Positions 42,359-54,239 of a stretch of 64,000 nucleotides of DNA are shown here, piece after piece. The DNA comes from Gordionus sp. m RMFG-2023 (Eukaryota; Nematomorpha; Gordioida; Chordodea; Parachordodidae): contig NC_088778.1 of assembly GCF_954871325.1 (NCBI RefSeq), positions 17,387,666 to 17,451,665 of the forward strand. The letters are read 5' to 3'. Under the pieces are notes generated by a model. It worked only from the letters and a program-made list of their open reading frames with translations. It made no database searches and was not told where the DNA came from. Both the position numbers and the translations under genes were made by a program. Every line of letters starts with the position of its first letter. Position 1 is the first letter of the stretch.

Positions 42359-45300
42359 AATGACCGATTGAAAGAAGAATTGAATGAGTGCATCGAAAAA
42401 TCCGAGGTTAGTGAGTACCAAACCAAAAAGATCACTTCTCAATATAGAGCATTACTCGAAGCCAAAGAGGTAAATAGCATTTTTAACAAATAATAAGAAA
42501 AAATTGAAAATTTGAATTGTTTATTTTTAATTAAATAATTATTTTTGCATAATTAAATTAAAAATGAGATAAGAAAACCACAAATGTTATAATACGAATT
42601 TATTTATATTTTCGTAGAAATTTTTTTTATTTAGAGATAGTAAATGAACTTTTATACGCATGGGGGTGGGAGTAAGAATGCCTCTTTACATTTTCATCCC
42701 TCTGTAGCAAACTAAATTACATTACAATAATAAGTTGTTGTACCAGCTTTGATTATTGTATTTGTTGTAATACATGTAATGTAATATATTAATGCAATGT
42801 AGATATATGAATTGATGAGGATCATTTATCATTTTTTTACAAAAAATATTATTAAATTCTTTTTATTTTTTCTCATTTCTCCATACTTGGTTTCTGGTAT
42901 ATTTAATTGTTTCGCGTTTTGATTCGAAAATATTTGTAATTGTTTTTACAAAACACAAAATGTAGAGCGTAGGAAAATTGGGGATTTTTTAAAGTTTTTC
43001 TCAGAACTTTTGACAGTTTTTTGGAATTTATTTTTTGAAAATAAGTTTTAAAAAAATGTTTTTACATAAATTTAGGTCGTTGTCGTTTGATAATTTATAT
43101 TTTTAAATATTTTGTTGACACAATATAATTTACCTATTCATAAATTTTGAAATATTTTTTGATTTTCAAATTAAAATTAGGATGAGATTCGAAATTTGAA
43201 AACTGAATTTACCTTGCCTATTAGTGGTAGAATAATAAATTGTGTGGAGGCTGATGATCACGAAACCTCACCTTCGATATCCGATGAAGGAGGATGGTCT
43301 GATTGGGGCAGATCCGCTAGCAAGACGAATTATAATCCGCCCAAAAATATCTTGAACTCGGAATTGGAAGGAAAAAATTGCGGGGTCGATGTCCTTAAAG
43401 AATTGCCAAATGATACTTTACAAAATAAAATTGATCATTTAAGCGAAAAATTGTACAACGGTATTTATTCATTTGTTAGCGTAATATAATTTTATATTTT
43501 TTGCTAGCCGTCAAATCAGAGGGCCTTCACATATCTGAGATTCAAACCTTGAAACTACAGATTGAAGAAAATGATAAGCGTTTAACAGAGCTTTCATCTG
43601 AAAATGAAAGTTATAAGATTTTGCTGGAAGAAAAAAACAGGGATATCATGGGATTCTTGCGTGGATCCTCTCGGGAACACGAACATACAGATCTTCAAAT
43701 TATGGAATCTGGACTTTTGTCATACAAGGATAAGTAAATTTTCTTTGTATACAAATACATGCATACTTATTAGGTGTCAGAAATTGACCGATGAATTGAT
43801 TTTAATCAAATTAGAATTAGTATCTAAAAAAGCTCGTTTCAAAAGTAAATTTTGCCAATATATTTTTTTCTATGCACGTTATATTAGCATCAGCGTCTCA
43901 AACCGCGAATGATACGGAGCCAGAAATAGTGGAAGATAATTTAATGACGGAGGAAAAGCGAGAAATGTGCCTATTGCTGGAAGAGAGAGAAGAATTGATG
44001 CAAGAACATTACTTGATTAAGAATAAACTTCTGGAGGCTGAAAATGAAATTTCGTTGCTTGAGGAGGAGAACAATGAATTGAGAGATCGCTTGGAAGATG
44101 CCACGTAAATTAAAATATGCTATTTAGTACTTATTTTATCTAATTTAGTATGTATCCTCATCCCTCGGTAAAAGAGGATGAATTTAGTACCGTAAAGCTG
44201 GACAAGGAAATCCAGGCCGACGAACTTCAGACAAATCATGAAGAAATCTTTAAACTTAGCCAAGAAAATGACGTTTACAAATTTAAGATTAAAAATTTGG
44301 AAACATTGAATAAAGAAAATGGACCCTTGATCTATAAATTAAATTCCTTGGAAGATGAACGCAAAAAATTGCTTCATGAGATAGAAGAGTTAAAAAATAA
44401 AAAAAATGACGAAATGAATGAGTCACAAGAAGTTATAAATAGTTTATTAAAACACCGAGAAGAATCTGAAGCCGAATTGAAATTGCATATGGAAGAAATA
44501 ATAGGTTATGCTGCCAAAATTGCAGAGAAGGATAATGACTATAAATTACTTTTGAGATCAAATGAAACTCTCAAAACTGAAATGAATCAATTAAAAAATA
44601 CCCATACTTTACAGTTACATCAAAAAGAGGAGGAAATTGAGAAATCATTTAAAGATAAATTTAGATTGGAAAATGAATGCCTATCGATGAAGACTTTGTT
44701 TGATGCTCAAAAAGCTGATTTGCTAGTTGAGGTGGAATGTCTAAAAAATCAATTAAAGAGTAAAGATGAGATATCTAGAAATGAAACTGAGATAGCCTCG
44801 GAGATTCAAAGAATTGGAGATGATTATATGTCACAATATAACCTCGTGCAAAATGAATATCAGTCCAATACGGTAATTATTTTGTTATAAACCCATTTAT
44901 TTTTTAATAAAAAATAGGAATTATCAAATGTAAATATGTGTTATGCTGATGCAGTTGGGGAACGGAACGATTCCTTTTTGCAAATTCAATCGTTGAAATC
45001 AGAATTAGACACTAAAAATACTACCATAGCTCAATATGAAAAATCGGCTGAAAAATTTAACACGGAAATGGATTTTTTAAATAAATCGTACCATGAACTT
45101 CAGAATGAAAATGAAAAATGTGAAGGAATAATCAGAATATTGGATGCAGAAAAATTGGGTTTAGAAAACGAAATTTCCGATTTAAATTCGAAATTATCTT
45201 TCAAAAAAGATATTTTACATTCCAGCATGCAGGTTTATTTATACATTTAAATTGCTTAATATAATAATTACAGACAGAGATTGAAGACGGCGAGTTACAG

Positions 45301-46789
45301 CTAAACTTGATAAAAGAACAACACAATGTAAAATTTAAAAAGGAGATACAGAGGCTAAAATTGCATTTGATGGAAATGGAAGAAACGTGTGCCGCTGAAG
45401 CAGTCGTTGCAGAAAACAGGGAAGTGGAATTGAGACAAAAAATGTCTGGTTTAGAGGATATGTCGCAATTGTTGCAAACTCAATTAAACGAAAATAAGTA
45501 GGGCTATAATATATTCCTTACAATTTACAATTTTATATTTATAGTTTAAATTATGATTCTCAGATTTCAGGTCTTAATCAAATATTGACTCAAACCACCA
45601 CTCAGCGAGATAATTATTTATTGCAGTTGCATACCATACAAGATGAAATTTGTGCTTTAAAAGCTAAAAATACCAATTTACAATCAGCTTTAGAACGAGT
45701 TCAAAAAGGTTTTTTTCCTATTCATTTAGTAAATTATATTTTTTTAGAAAAAGATGATGCCCTCTCTTTCGAACTAAATGCGACAACGAATCGGTTAAAG
45801 GATAAGGAAATAATTATATCGGACTTAAAAGCAACCCTAGACGATAATGAAGTTTGCCTATAATTATTTAAATATAATTTTTTTGCCTATAATTATTTAA
45901 ATATAATTTTTACAAAATTTGTAGTTGGAAGTTAAAAAATTGCAAGCCCTGTCAAAATCTTATACTTATTTAAATCAAAAATTAGACGAGCGCGATAAAG
46001 CGTTGAATGACATTAATAAATCAAGTATGCTTTATGAAATAAATGAAAATTTTTTCTTGGCAGTATGAGTATTACATCAGGTACTGAGTGTAGTTATAAT
46101 TGTCTCGGTGCTTGGTGAATTGCTCCTATTGATGAGAATCACGCAGAGATAAATTTTTCAAAATTTAAAATTAACGAAATTTTGGTTATTTAGTTATGGA
46201 AAAGGACAAATCAATTGATATTCTAAAGAATAGAATGAGCTATTTGGAGAAAAAACAAGGAACGGCGGTAGAACGGTATGATAATTTTTTCCGCATAAAA
46301 TACATGTACAATATAGGGAAGTTATAAAAAACTTATTTTTGAGCTATTTAAATGCGCCAACCGAGAGACAGAGAATTGAAATCGGTTTCCTGTTAGGTAA
46401 GATGCTGGAGTTTAACAGCGTTGAAATTGAAAAATTGGTTTCAATATTTATAATATCACCTAACCAAATCTTGTGTTTTAGGGAAATGAAATTGAACACT
46501 ACCGAGGCGCAAAAAGTTGGAATTTATCCAATTTATGGAGGCCTTCAGGAAACAATACTAATTCAAACTTGGATGATAAAGTATTATTTAACTAATAACC
46601 TTACTAATTTAATCTACTTAGGGCTTAGGAGAATTATTTATTCAATTTTTAGAGAAGGAAAGCACTCCGAAAATTTTGCCCAAGTTCAACCTCACTACTT
46701 CACCCATAGACCAGAGTAACTTGCAAATAAATACCGAAAATGGAGAAATTACTACTGAACATTATGATCTTGTCGGGAAAAGAGATTAA
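42359..46789 (+). CDS. TRIP11: Golgin GMAP-210 / TRIP11-like, 5'-incomplete, 15 exons
   Basis: Cis-Golgi tether: in the family an N-terminal segment senses curved membrane and the C-terminal GRAB domain binds ARF1-GTP, capturing vesicles at the Golgi. Exons: 42359-42469, 43181-43460, 43508-43733, 43774-43844, 43888-44104, 44149-44872, 44918-45232, 45274-45497, 45545-45708, 45748-45851, 45925-46024, 46194-46275, 46317-46437, 46482-46580, 46622-46789. All introns are GT-AG and the phases agree, giving 1001 residues to a TAA. Residues 1-49 (NDRLKEELNECIEKSEVSEY onward) match the start of the TRIP11 coiled coil; about 150-870 is coiled coil, with RLKLHLMEMEETCAAEAVVA a family block. GRAB is at about 873-913 (EVIKNLFLSYLNAPTERQR), followed by the family's LGELFIQFLEKES tail. 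Shorter than human (about 1980 aa). The first exon(s), with start codon and membrane sensor, are not found. Confidence 0.9.
45852..45924 (+). repeat. Intron enlarged by a 29-bp tandem duplication
   Basis: The intron between exons 10 and 11 holds 'gcctataattatttaaatat' plus 'aattttttt' twice in direct succession. Removing one copy would bring it from 73 to 44 bp, the usual intron size in this gene. Confidence 0.9.
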
Positions 46790-46856
46790 TGTTTCTGTGT
46801 AAATTTATTTTATATAATGTGATAACAAATTAAATTATAATTTTATTTATTTATAT

Positions 46857-46883
46857 AATAAAATCAAATAGTGTATAAATAAA
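46857..46883 (+). promoter_or_regulatory. Candidate poly(A) signals of the golgin gene
   Basis: Two AATAAA hexamers, at 46857-46862 and 46878-46883, stand 68 and 89 bases after the stop codon, followed by a T-rich stretch. In such AT-rich DNA the hexamer occurs often by chance, but the position is suitable. Confidence 0.5.
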
Positions 46884-47592
46884 TTCCCTTTTATTTATTT
46901 TCTATTGCATTTCAATAATAAAATTTAAAAAAAACCATCAAAAATATTCATTAGACCTAAAAAAAAAAATTTGGATTAAATAGTTAAGTGGCATTAGTAT
47001 TTAACGTTAGTCTGGCTACTTTTGATATGTCTTGTTGATAAAACATTTTGGCGCATTAATTTTTTTATCGAGTAAAATATTTTGAGGAAACCTTTTAAAA
47101 TTTTATAAAACTAAATTTATAATTCATATTTTTAAATTCCACATCGTATATTCTCTGTAGGATAAGTTTTGTTAACCTAAAATTTTATTATCGCAAATAT
47201 TTGTTTTAATTCATGGATATTGCGAATCTGTAGATTTTGACTTTCATTTAAACGGGAACGCATTTTCTTTTGAAAAAACCTAACATTTTAGATTAGAAAA
47301 TTATTTGTTATTATATTTTAAGCGTTTTTTTAAATAGCAATAAAAAAAAATTTAAGCTACAAAGCGTAGACATGCGGTAAAAAAAAAATTCGTTCGGGCA
47401 ACATATGCAAAATATTTTTTTGGGTCAGCAATTTTTTTAAACTCTTGAATATAAATATTATTTTTCCTACAAACTACCCGGGCAACCTATGTAAAATATT
47501 TTTCGAGCAAAATCGAAATATCTTTTGAAAGTTTAAAAATTGATTGAGAATTTTTGGGGTAATTACTTTATTTCAATTTTTATAAAATTTAA
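46884..47592. other. AT-rich sequence downstream of the golgin gene
   Basis: Nothing supported besides A/T-rich spacer and A runs (46960, 47375). Confidence 0.45.
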
Positions 47593-47710
47593 TAGTGCCG
47601 TAAAGTAACGTCCACGAGAGAAACGGCGTTACCATTTCTAGGAAGGAACGCTATTCGTTACTTGTTTTTAAAGGTAACGAATTTTGAGTAACGGTGACTC
47701 AAATATGGCA
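47593..47710 (+). mobile_element. Left end of a GTAACG-type hAT element
   Basis: TAGTGCCGTAAAGTAACGTC resembles the TAGTGCTGAAAAGTAACG terminus at 17205. It is followed by the same kind of GTTACC/GTAACG words ('ggcgttaccatttctaggaa', 'aaggtaacgaattttgagta'). No right end was found to the right; the copy may be truncated. Confidence 0.65.
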
Positions 47711-49261
47711 AATATATATTTTATTATATACTATATTTTTATAAATAATTGATAGCCATTTATAAACAAAACGTTTTTTATTATGCAGCTGATTTTTATA
47801 TTACAGAATATTTTAATAAATAATTTGCAAAATGGTACTATATTTCCAGAAGATAGACCACTATTACCTTAAGGCTTGTTAAAATATAAGAAGCATATAA
47901 AGTACTTACAAGACCAAATTATTAAGATAAGACTAAATTAATTTACATTAATAAATGTAATGACATGAATAATGTAGGCAATGAATATCTTAAAATTATA
48001 ATACATGTTTTACAATATTGAATTAAGAGATACATTAAATAAAGGATAGTTAGAAAATCTAAATTATATTAAATGACATTCCACATAACTGAATTATTTG
48101 CAAGGTTTTTATTAAATATGTAAAAAATATTTCAATAACAACATATCTCTCATATTTGCTAAAGTTTGTAATTGTTCTAAGATATTCTGGGACTGGGATA
48201 AGTAATATCTGAATTGCTAAATATGCATTTTTATTATAATAATCAGTTATTTATTAATTCCATTATCATAATTTCTTTAAACTCATTAAATTCGGGGGAG
48301 GGGGCTAGCCAGTAAGTAAAGTGAGAAAAAGTTTCATGGGCCTAATAATTATATAAAAACTAGGGCCTTTGGAAATTTTTTATTATTTGATTATTAAAAT
48401 TGATTGCAAATAAAGAATATAATTGGAGAATCTTATTTGACCGATCAGCAAAGATGTGAATAAAATGAATCATAAAAGGATGGAGATTCGGACGAAAAAT
48501 TATGAACAGGTTAAAGATTTAAAAAACTTGGGCACGTGAAAAAGCACTTTTGGTTTAATGATAAAAATGCGCGACTAATACAAGTGTCTTATAAATATAT
48601 ATTTATATATAGCAAACTAAAATTGAATCGGAAACTTTATATACATTATGTAAATTTAAAACATTAACCTCAAATTTTTTTGAAATATTTGAGCACTAAT
48701 ACAAGCAAAAAATATAGTGATCCTAACGGTGTGGAAAAAGTTGAAGATGGTAAATCTTCTGTAAATTTTATAAACTAATGCATTATGAGTGTTACCAGTA
48801 TGGCAAATATTATCAATAAAAACTTGACTTATAGGATGATACCTGAAAATATTTCTAGAAATGGAAATAATTTTCTGTAGTTATTCTCAAAAAAAAGTTT
48901 TGATTACAATATCCTTCGACTGACTACATTAATATTGGAGCGATGGATTTGCTTTGCTACCAATAGATATCAAAAATATTAAATTCTTTAAGCTCTGCTT
49001 TTGACTCAATGACATATACTCAACATTCGCCCTAATTTCCTTAAGTTTCAGGATAATGTTTTCAGCTATTTTCATTGTCTCAATTAAATCGATGTCATTT
49101 TTTAAAAATATTTTACTTTAGTTTAATAGGGAAACGGTTTAAAAATATTTGGTGGGAAATTTTAAATGGTAGAGAAATATTAAAGGAATTTGATCGATAT
49201 TAATTCATAGAATAAATTAGTAACGTGTTTCTTTCTGTTGTGAATTAAATGTAAATTGGAA
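47711..49261. other. AT-rich intergenic sequence
   Basis: No gene that I can support. Between 48420 and 48990 there are short readable stretches on the + strand (for example LGHVKKHFWFNDKNARLIQV) suggesting decayed coding sequence, but no family could be named. Confidence 0.4.
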
Positions 49262-50400
49262 TATATATGTCGTAATTTTTAAAGGGATCAGAGCTATCCG
49301 ATGAACATGGGTTTTAAAGGGATCCCTTTAAGAATTCAATTTTTTAAAGGATAAAGATACGGTATTATCACGCTTGTGTAAGAAGAATCTTAATTTAAAA
49401 CGCGTTTTACTTTATTTTTTTTAAAAATTTTTGTTATTTATTTTTAAAGATTTATTGGGGGCTTATGAAAGTAGATATGTCGAATATAGGTATCAATCGA
49501 TAGCTATCAAATGATCTATTTAACTAGATGTCAACATTTCCTCATTAATGGGCAAATCTAGGTCTGGGGGGGTCAGGAATATTTTTATCAAAACAAAATA
49601 TCGATATGGGTATCAAATAATAGCTAATTTAAATATCTTTTGACTGAAAGTATTCATTATTGGTCTTGATGGGGGGGGGGGGGGGGGGGGGTAAAAATAA
49701 AAGATATTAATATGGGCATCAAATAAAAAGTAATTTAAATATCTTTTTATTGTAATAATAATTATGGCGGGTCTAGGTCAAGGGGGGTCAGGAATATTTT
49801 TATAAATACAAAATAACGATATGGGTATCAAATAAAATTTATATATCTTTTGACTGAAGGCATTCATTTTCGGTCTTAATGGGTAGCCTAGTCTGGAGGG
49901 GGGAGGGTTAAAAAATAATTTTTTTTGATATGGATATCAAATAAAAGGTAATAAAAATATTGTTGTAATAATCATTATCAATCAAAGTGGGCGGGTCTAG
50001 ACCCTGGAGGGATCAGCAATATTTTTATCAACATAAAATATCGATATGGGTATCAAATAAAAGCTAATTTAAATATCTTTTGACTGAAAGCATTCATTCT
50101 TGGTCTTGATTGGAAGGACTTGATCTAAGGGGGGAGGGGGTAAAAAATAAAAAAAATTGATATGGGTATCAAAATAAAGGTAATTAAATTAACTTTTGAT
50201 TGTAATAATTATCATTCTAAGAATGCGTATCTAGTGTTGGGGGCGGGGGGGGGGGGAGGTCAGGAATATTTTTATCAACACAAAATAACGCTATGATTAT
50301 CAAATAATAGGTAATTAAAATAAAAAGTAATCAAAAAATCTTTTGATTATATTAATTTTATTAAGCGGACGTTGCTCACAAAATAAAAAGGCGGAATTCC
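49262..50400 (+). repeat. GATATGGGTATCAAAT satellite array with leader
   Basis: A leader (TATGTCGTAATTTTTAAAGG, then GGGATCCCTTTAAGAATTCA) opens an array of about nine half-units of roughly 115-120 bp. Two half-unit types alternate: one with 'tttgactgaaagcattcatt' and GGGG-rich 'ttggtct.ga.gggg', the other with 'tttgattgtaataataatta' and 'ggtcaggaatatttttatca'. Both contain GATATGGGTATCAAATAA. One half-unit has a run of 21 G (49671-49691). I recall such satellites inside arthropod Helitrons; here no Helitron protein is visible. The same leader and units recur at 57062-57760 and, inverted, at 6640-7095. Confidence 0.85.
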
Positions 50401-50439
50401 TACGAATCATTTTACAATGTTAAATATATTCTTTCGTAG

Positions 50440-50960
50440 AGGACGAAATATAAAATATGGCAAGATATAAATACCACAAACTCAATAGGTAAAAGCATAG
50501 AAAATATTTTAGCTATATTGCCTTCATTTATTACCTATAAATAGATATGAATAAGTAAGACCATGTTTACAAAAATAAAATTAGAAAAATAAAATTATTC
50601 ATTGGGGATCACGTACTGATCCCAATAAATAAAAATGATAAATCAAATGTATGTCCCAAAAATATTGAAGGCAAAATTATCCAAATAGAGAGCGCGAAAC
50701 TATGGGTTGGAACAAATTTGGGAAAAATTGATTCCCCACTTTTAAAAACTAATGTTCACAAATCAATAATTTAATTATTCCTAATAAGACCATCTATAAT
50801 AACCGCATCAAGAACTGCATCTTCTTATGGTAATTAATCAATTTGCAATTGCAAAAAAAGTTGCAACAAAAAGAGATGCCAATGTTTTAAAAATGGCATT
50901 AATTGTTCCACAAAATATCACTTAAATATTATTTGTGTAAAAAATTGCAATAAGATTATA
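50440..50960 (+). mobile_element. Fossil integrase-type element, Cys-rich C-terminus
   Basis: Single-frame stretches include VGTNLGKIDSPLLKTNVHKS (about 50705-50765) and, about 50845-50900, CNCKKSCNKKRCQCFKNG. This combination is typical of the end of integrase-bearing elements related to KRBA2/SCAND3-like host genes (Ginger- or Gypsy-derived). It is partial and broken, with a few breaks; no ends were found. It begins right after the satellite array. Confidence 0.5.
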
Positions 50961-51329
50961 ATATCTTCTTAGTCATAAAATTTTTTATTCAATACTTAAT
51001 TATAATAAATTCTTTCTCATAATATTTATATATTTTTATATTATACCATTTTTAATAAAAGTATTGCATTTGCAATAAGAGTTATTTATATTTTGATCAG
51101 GGTTTCGAACCGAACCGCCAAACCGCAATGAACCGTTATGATTTTCTGAACCGTAACTTTAACCGAACCGTTATAAAGAAAATATAAAAAGAGCGAGCCA
51201 AACCGTTATAAATATTTTAAACCGGTTCAAAACGGTTTTAAAATATAATTAATTTTAAATTATTAACCTAAATTTGAAATTTTAATTTTCCTTGGGGGCA
51301 TTTTTCAAATGATTTTTTTTTCAAATTAA

Positions 51330-52026
51330 ATTTTCCTGACAAATGGATGACATCAATAATACTAAACTTCCCTAAAAACAAGACCCCAAACAGCCTTAAG
51401 GATTACAGAGGTATTGCACTGATTCCAGTTACCCTAAAAATGTTCACATACATCATAACTGTCAGGATTAAACCAATCATCAACAGGTTCCTCTCTAACA
51501 ATATCACATCATACAGGAAGGGTAGAAATACTACGGAGTTGACTATGGCACTTAAAGTTATTCTGGAAAAAGCTAGAATGCATTAATCCCCCATCTTTGC
51601 CCTAATGATTGATTTAAGTCAAGCCTTCGATTCCATTATAGAGCACAAGATATGGCCCTTGCTGGAAAACATAGGAATAGATAAGCATCTGATCGCTAAT
51701 TAAGATAATTTATGACAATCATAGCGTAGTACCTCAACATCTAAATGTAAAATCACAACCTTTTAAACCAAATAGGGGTTAAACAAGAATGCATTCTCTC
51801 GCCTATTATTTTAAATGTAATAATGAATGATATCCTAAATAAATCCTTTAAACAAGAATATGCACTCAACCCACATTACAGGGATCAACAGCACCACAAT
51901 GACATGCATAACTCTCTGAATTTTCTATGTTATGCCGACGACGTGTGTATATTAGCTAACTCGGAATACAAGATAAGAAATATTTTATCATTATTTGTCA
52001 ACAACTGTTATGAATATAGATTAAGA
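51330..52026 (+). pseudogene. LINE reverse transcriptase, first part
   Basis: Frames on the + strand: 51347-51586 (79 aa) with LKDYRGIALIPVTLKMFTYI and YRKGRNTTELTMALKVIL (fingers; the usual 'Q.GFR..RsT' is here 'TSYRKGRNTT'). Near 51605 comes LMIDLSQAFDSI, the first catalytic Asp motif, and in 51823-52053 FLCYADDVCILANSEYKI, the Y-A-D-D box, then YRLRVNAK. Several stops and frame changes lie between 51586 and 51823. Confidence 0.8.
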
Positions 52027-52031
52027 GTTAA

Positions 52032-52307
52032 TGCAAAGAATAAAGGATTGTGACGATATAGCGCGAGGTTCGAGTCAGTAAAAATATATTTTATTAACTA
52101 ATTTCTTTTTCTTTTCTTAAGGTATAAATACATTTTCTAAAATATAAATTAGAATATAAACGAAATATAAAAAAGTAAAATAATATTAAAAAAGTAAGGT
52201 TACGCCGTTTATAAAATAAAATTAGATTATAACAAATAACAAAAAATTAGATTATAAAAAATTCAAAAACAAAAAGAATTCAAAAACAAAAAGTATATAA
52301 CGCAACA
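52032..52307 (-). repeat. LTR, left copy
   Basis: Begins TGCAAAGAATAAAGGATTG and ends ATATAACGCAACA. The inner edge is followed by 'ttctccctcttctgataatt', whose complement is the polypurine run. Confidence 0.9.
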
Positions 52308-52715
52308 TTCTCCCTCTTCTGATAATTTCATCGGAGAAGTCATAGAGAGTTTGTTGTCCAAGTGGTTTATCATTTTGGTAATCAAGTTGTATCACAAATC
52401 ATCATAACGTTGGCTTGATCAATTCGATTTTGCACGTTGGTTTGTTTGATCACAAGCTTGATATCCATATCGTAAATTTTATCATTTTTTATAATTAATC
52501 CAGTCGAATATTGGAATTTGGAATAAATCGGAATATATAATTTGGAATAGTTGATCAAATCAAATGTATGAATAATATGCACGAATAAAATTTTGAATTT
52601 CGGAACAATAAAATATGTAATAAGGAATGATAATTTATGGAATAAGGAATAAAATTTTAATCCAGAATAAGGAATGATAAATTATTATATTATTTTTTAG
52701 GTGTTAAGTTAATCA

Positions 52716-52835
52716 TAGCGTTTTATACTTTTAGCGTTTTATGCGTTTTATATTTTTAGCGTTTTATATTTTTTGCGTTTTACATTTTTTGCGTTTTACA
52801 TTTTTTAGCGTTTCAATATTTAATTAGTAGCGTTT
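52716..52835 (+). repeat. GCGTTTTA repeats inside the LTR element
   Basis: About eight copies of 'agcgttttatatttttt' with variants (gcgttttac), unit about 17-19 bp. Confidence 0.85.
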
Positions 52836-53589
52836 TAATATTTAATTTATTTTTATTTATTTTCAATCTCCGAGGTTAAAATATGCAAATATTATGCACA
52901 TTTCCCTCTCTTAAAAAAATTTAAATTTCACACAATATTTTTCTAAAATAATGATGTTTAATTTTTACATAACCTTTTGTCTTCAAAAGCTTTATTTCAA
53001 AAACATTTTTATCATATTAAGTATTACTTTAAGGGTTATTTAAATCAATCCCTTTTAATTCATATGTTTTAATTACATTTTAACATATTTAAAATTAAGT
53101 TTTATCTTCTTGTTTAGGATTTTTAATGGTTTATTTTTAATGGTTTATTTTTAATTATCTCTAAGAATTCATCTTTAGGTTTAGTTAATTTACAACAATT
53201 GCTCATCATTCAAGAAATCAATAAATGTCAATATTTCATTAAGAATTTAAGTAAATAATTTTTTAAAGGCTTTTTGTGTGTTCAAATATATCCATTATGA
53301 TTTTACATTTTAGTGATTTTAAAAATTTTATAACGCCTTATCCTGGCATAAAATCTTAATTTATAATAACTTTTCTTCTTACGTGAATTAGAATAATAAG
53401 TAATCATCATTGGTCTCACAATATGGAATTCATAACCTAACGTCCAACTTTCATATTGGTTCTTTCTAGGTTGCCACCTTAGGTTAGGTGCTGGCTATCA
53501 TATTCCAGTCCAACATCCAGAGCCGGGACACCATAAAGAAAGAAGCTTTTTGCATGAAAGAACGTGCTAAGGTTTGATTCTTGGTCATC

Positions 53590-53870
53590 TCCATAGATTA
53601 GACATTGGTCATATCAATAGATTAGGCAGTCACAATAAATAAGGTAATAATAGGTAGTCATCTCCATAGGTTAAGCAGTCTCCATAGGTTAGATAGTCAT
53701 CTCAGTAGATTAGGTAGTCACAATAGATAAGGTAGTCATAATAGGTAGTCATCTCCATAGGTTAAGCAGAAGGTAGAGTCATAATAGGTAGTCATCTCCA
53801 TAGGTTAAGCAGTCTCCATAGGTTAGATAGTCATCTCAGAAGATTAGGTAGTCATCTTTTTCTAGTCCAC
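53590..53870 (+). repeat. TAGTCATCTCCATAGGTTA repeats inside the LTR element
   Basis: Irregular tandem copies of 'ggtagtcatctccataggtt' with 'aagcag' and 'tagatagtcatctcag' variants, including a longer block repeated at 53655-53705 and 53785-53835. Confidence 0.85.
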
Positions 53871-53890
53871 CACCCAGACCCGGGGTACCG

Positions 53891-54166
53891 TGCAAAGAAT
53901 AAAGGATTGTGACGATATAGCGCGAGGTTCGAGTCAGTAAAAATATATTTTATTAACTAATTTCTTTTTCTTTTCTTAAGGTATAAATACATTTTCTAAA
54001 ATATAAATTAGAATATAAACGAAATACAAAAAAGTAAAATAATATTAAAAAAGTAAGGTTACGCCGTTTATAAAATAAAATTAGATTATAACAAATAACA
54101 AAAAATTAGATTATAAAAAATTCAAAAACAAAAAGAATTCAAAAACAAAAAGTATATAACGCAACA
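53891..54166 (-). repeat. LTR, right copy
   Basis: Partner of 52032-52307, same length. Just outside its inner edge lies 'gacccggggtaccg', part of the likely primer-binding side; a similar block 'gagccgggacacca' stands about 340 bp further in. Confidence 0.9.
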
Positions 54167-54239
54167 GTTAACTACACAAAAACCAAGCTTATCACTCAAA
54201 TACATATGCGAGTAACTTAAACCCCTTTAACTTTAAGGG

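Larger units (their letters stand above)
52032..54166 (-). mobile_element. Short LTR element without genes (TRIM/LARD-like)
   Basis: Two direct repeats of 276 bp, 52032-52307 and 53891-54166, each TG...CA, almost identical, enclose about 1.6 kb. The 5-bp duplication GTTAA flanks the whole (52027-52031 and 54167-54171). On the - strand a purine run ('agaagagggagaa') lies directly before one LTR, which sets the orientation. No gag, pol or envelope is readable, so it is a non-autonomous form. The near-identity of the LTRs indicates a young insertion; it looks structurally whole. It sits inside a LINE, which sits inside a hAT element. Confidence 0.9.

Noticed and set aside
48420-48990. Short readable stretches suggesting a decayed transposase
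   Set aside because: No conserved word could be tied to a family; reported only as unassigned in the interval 47711-49261.
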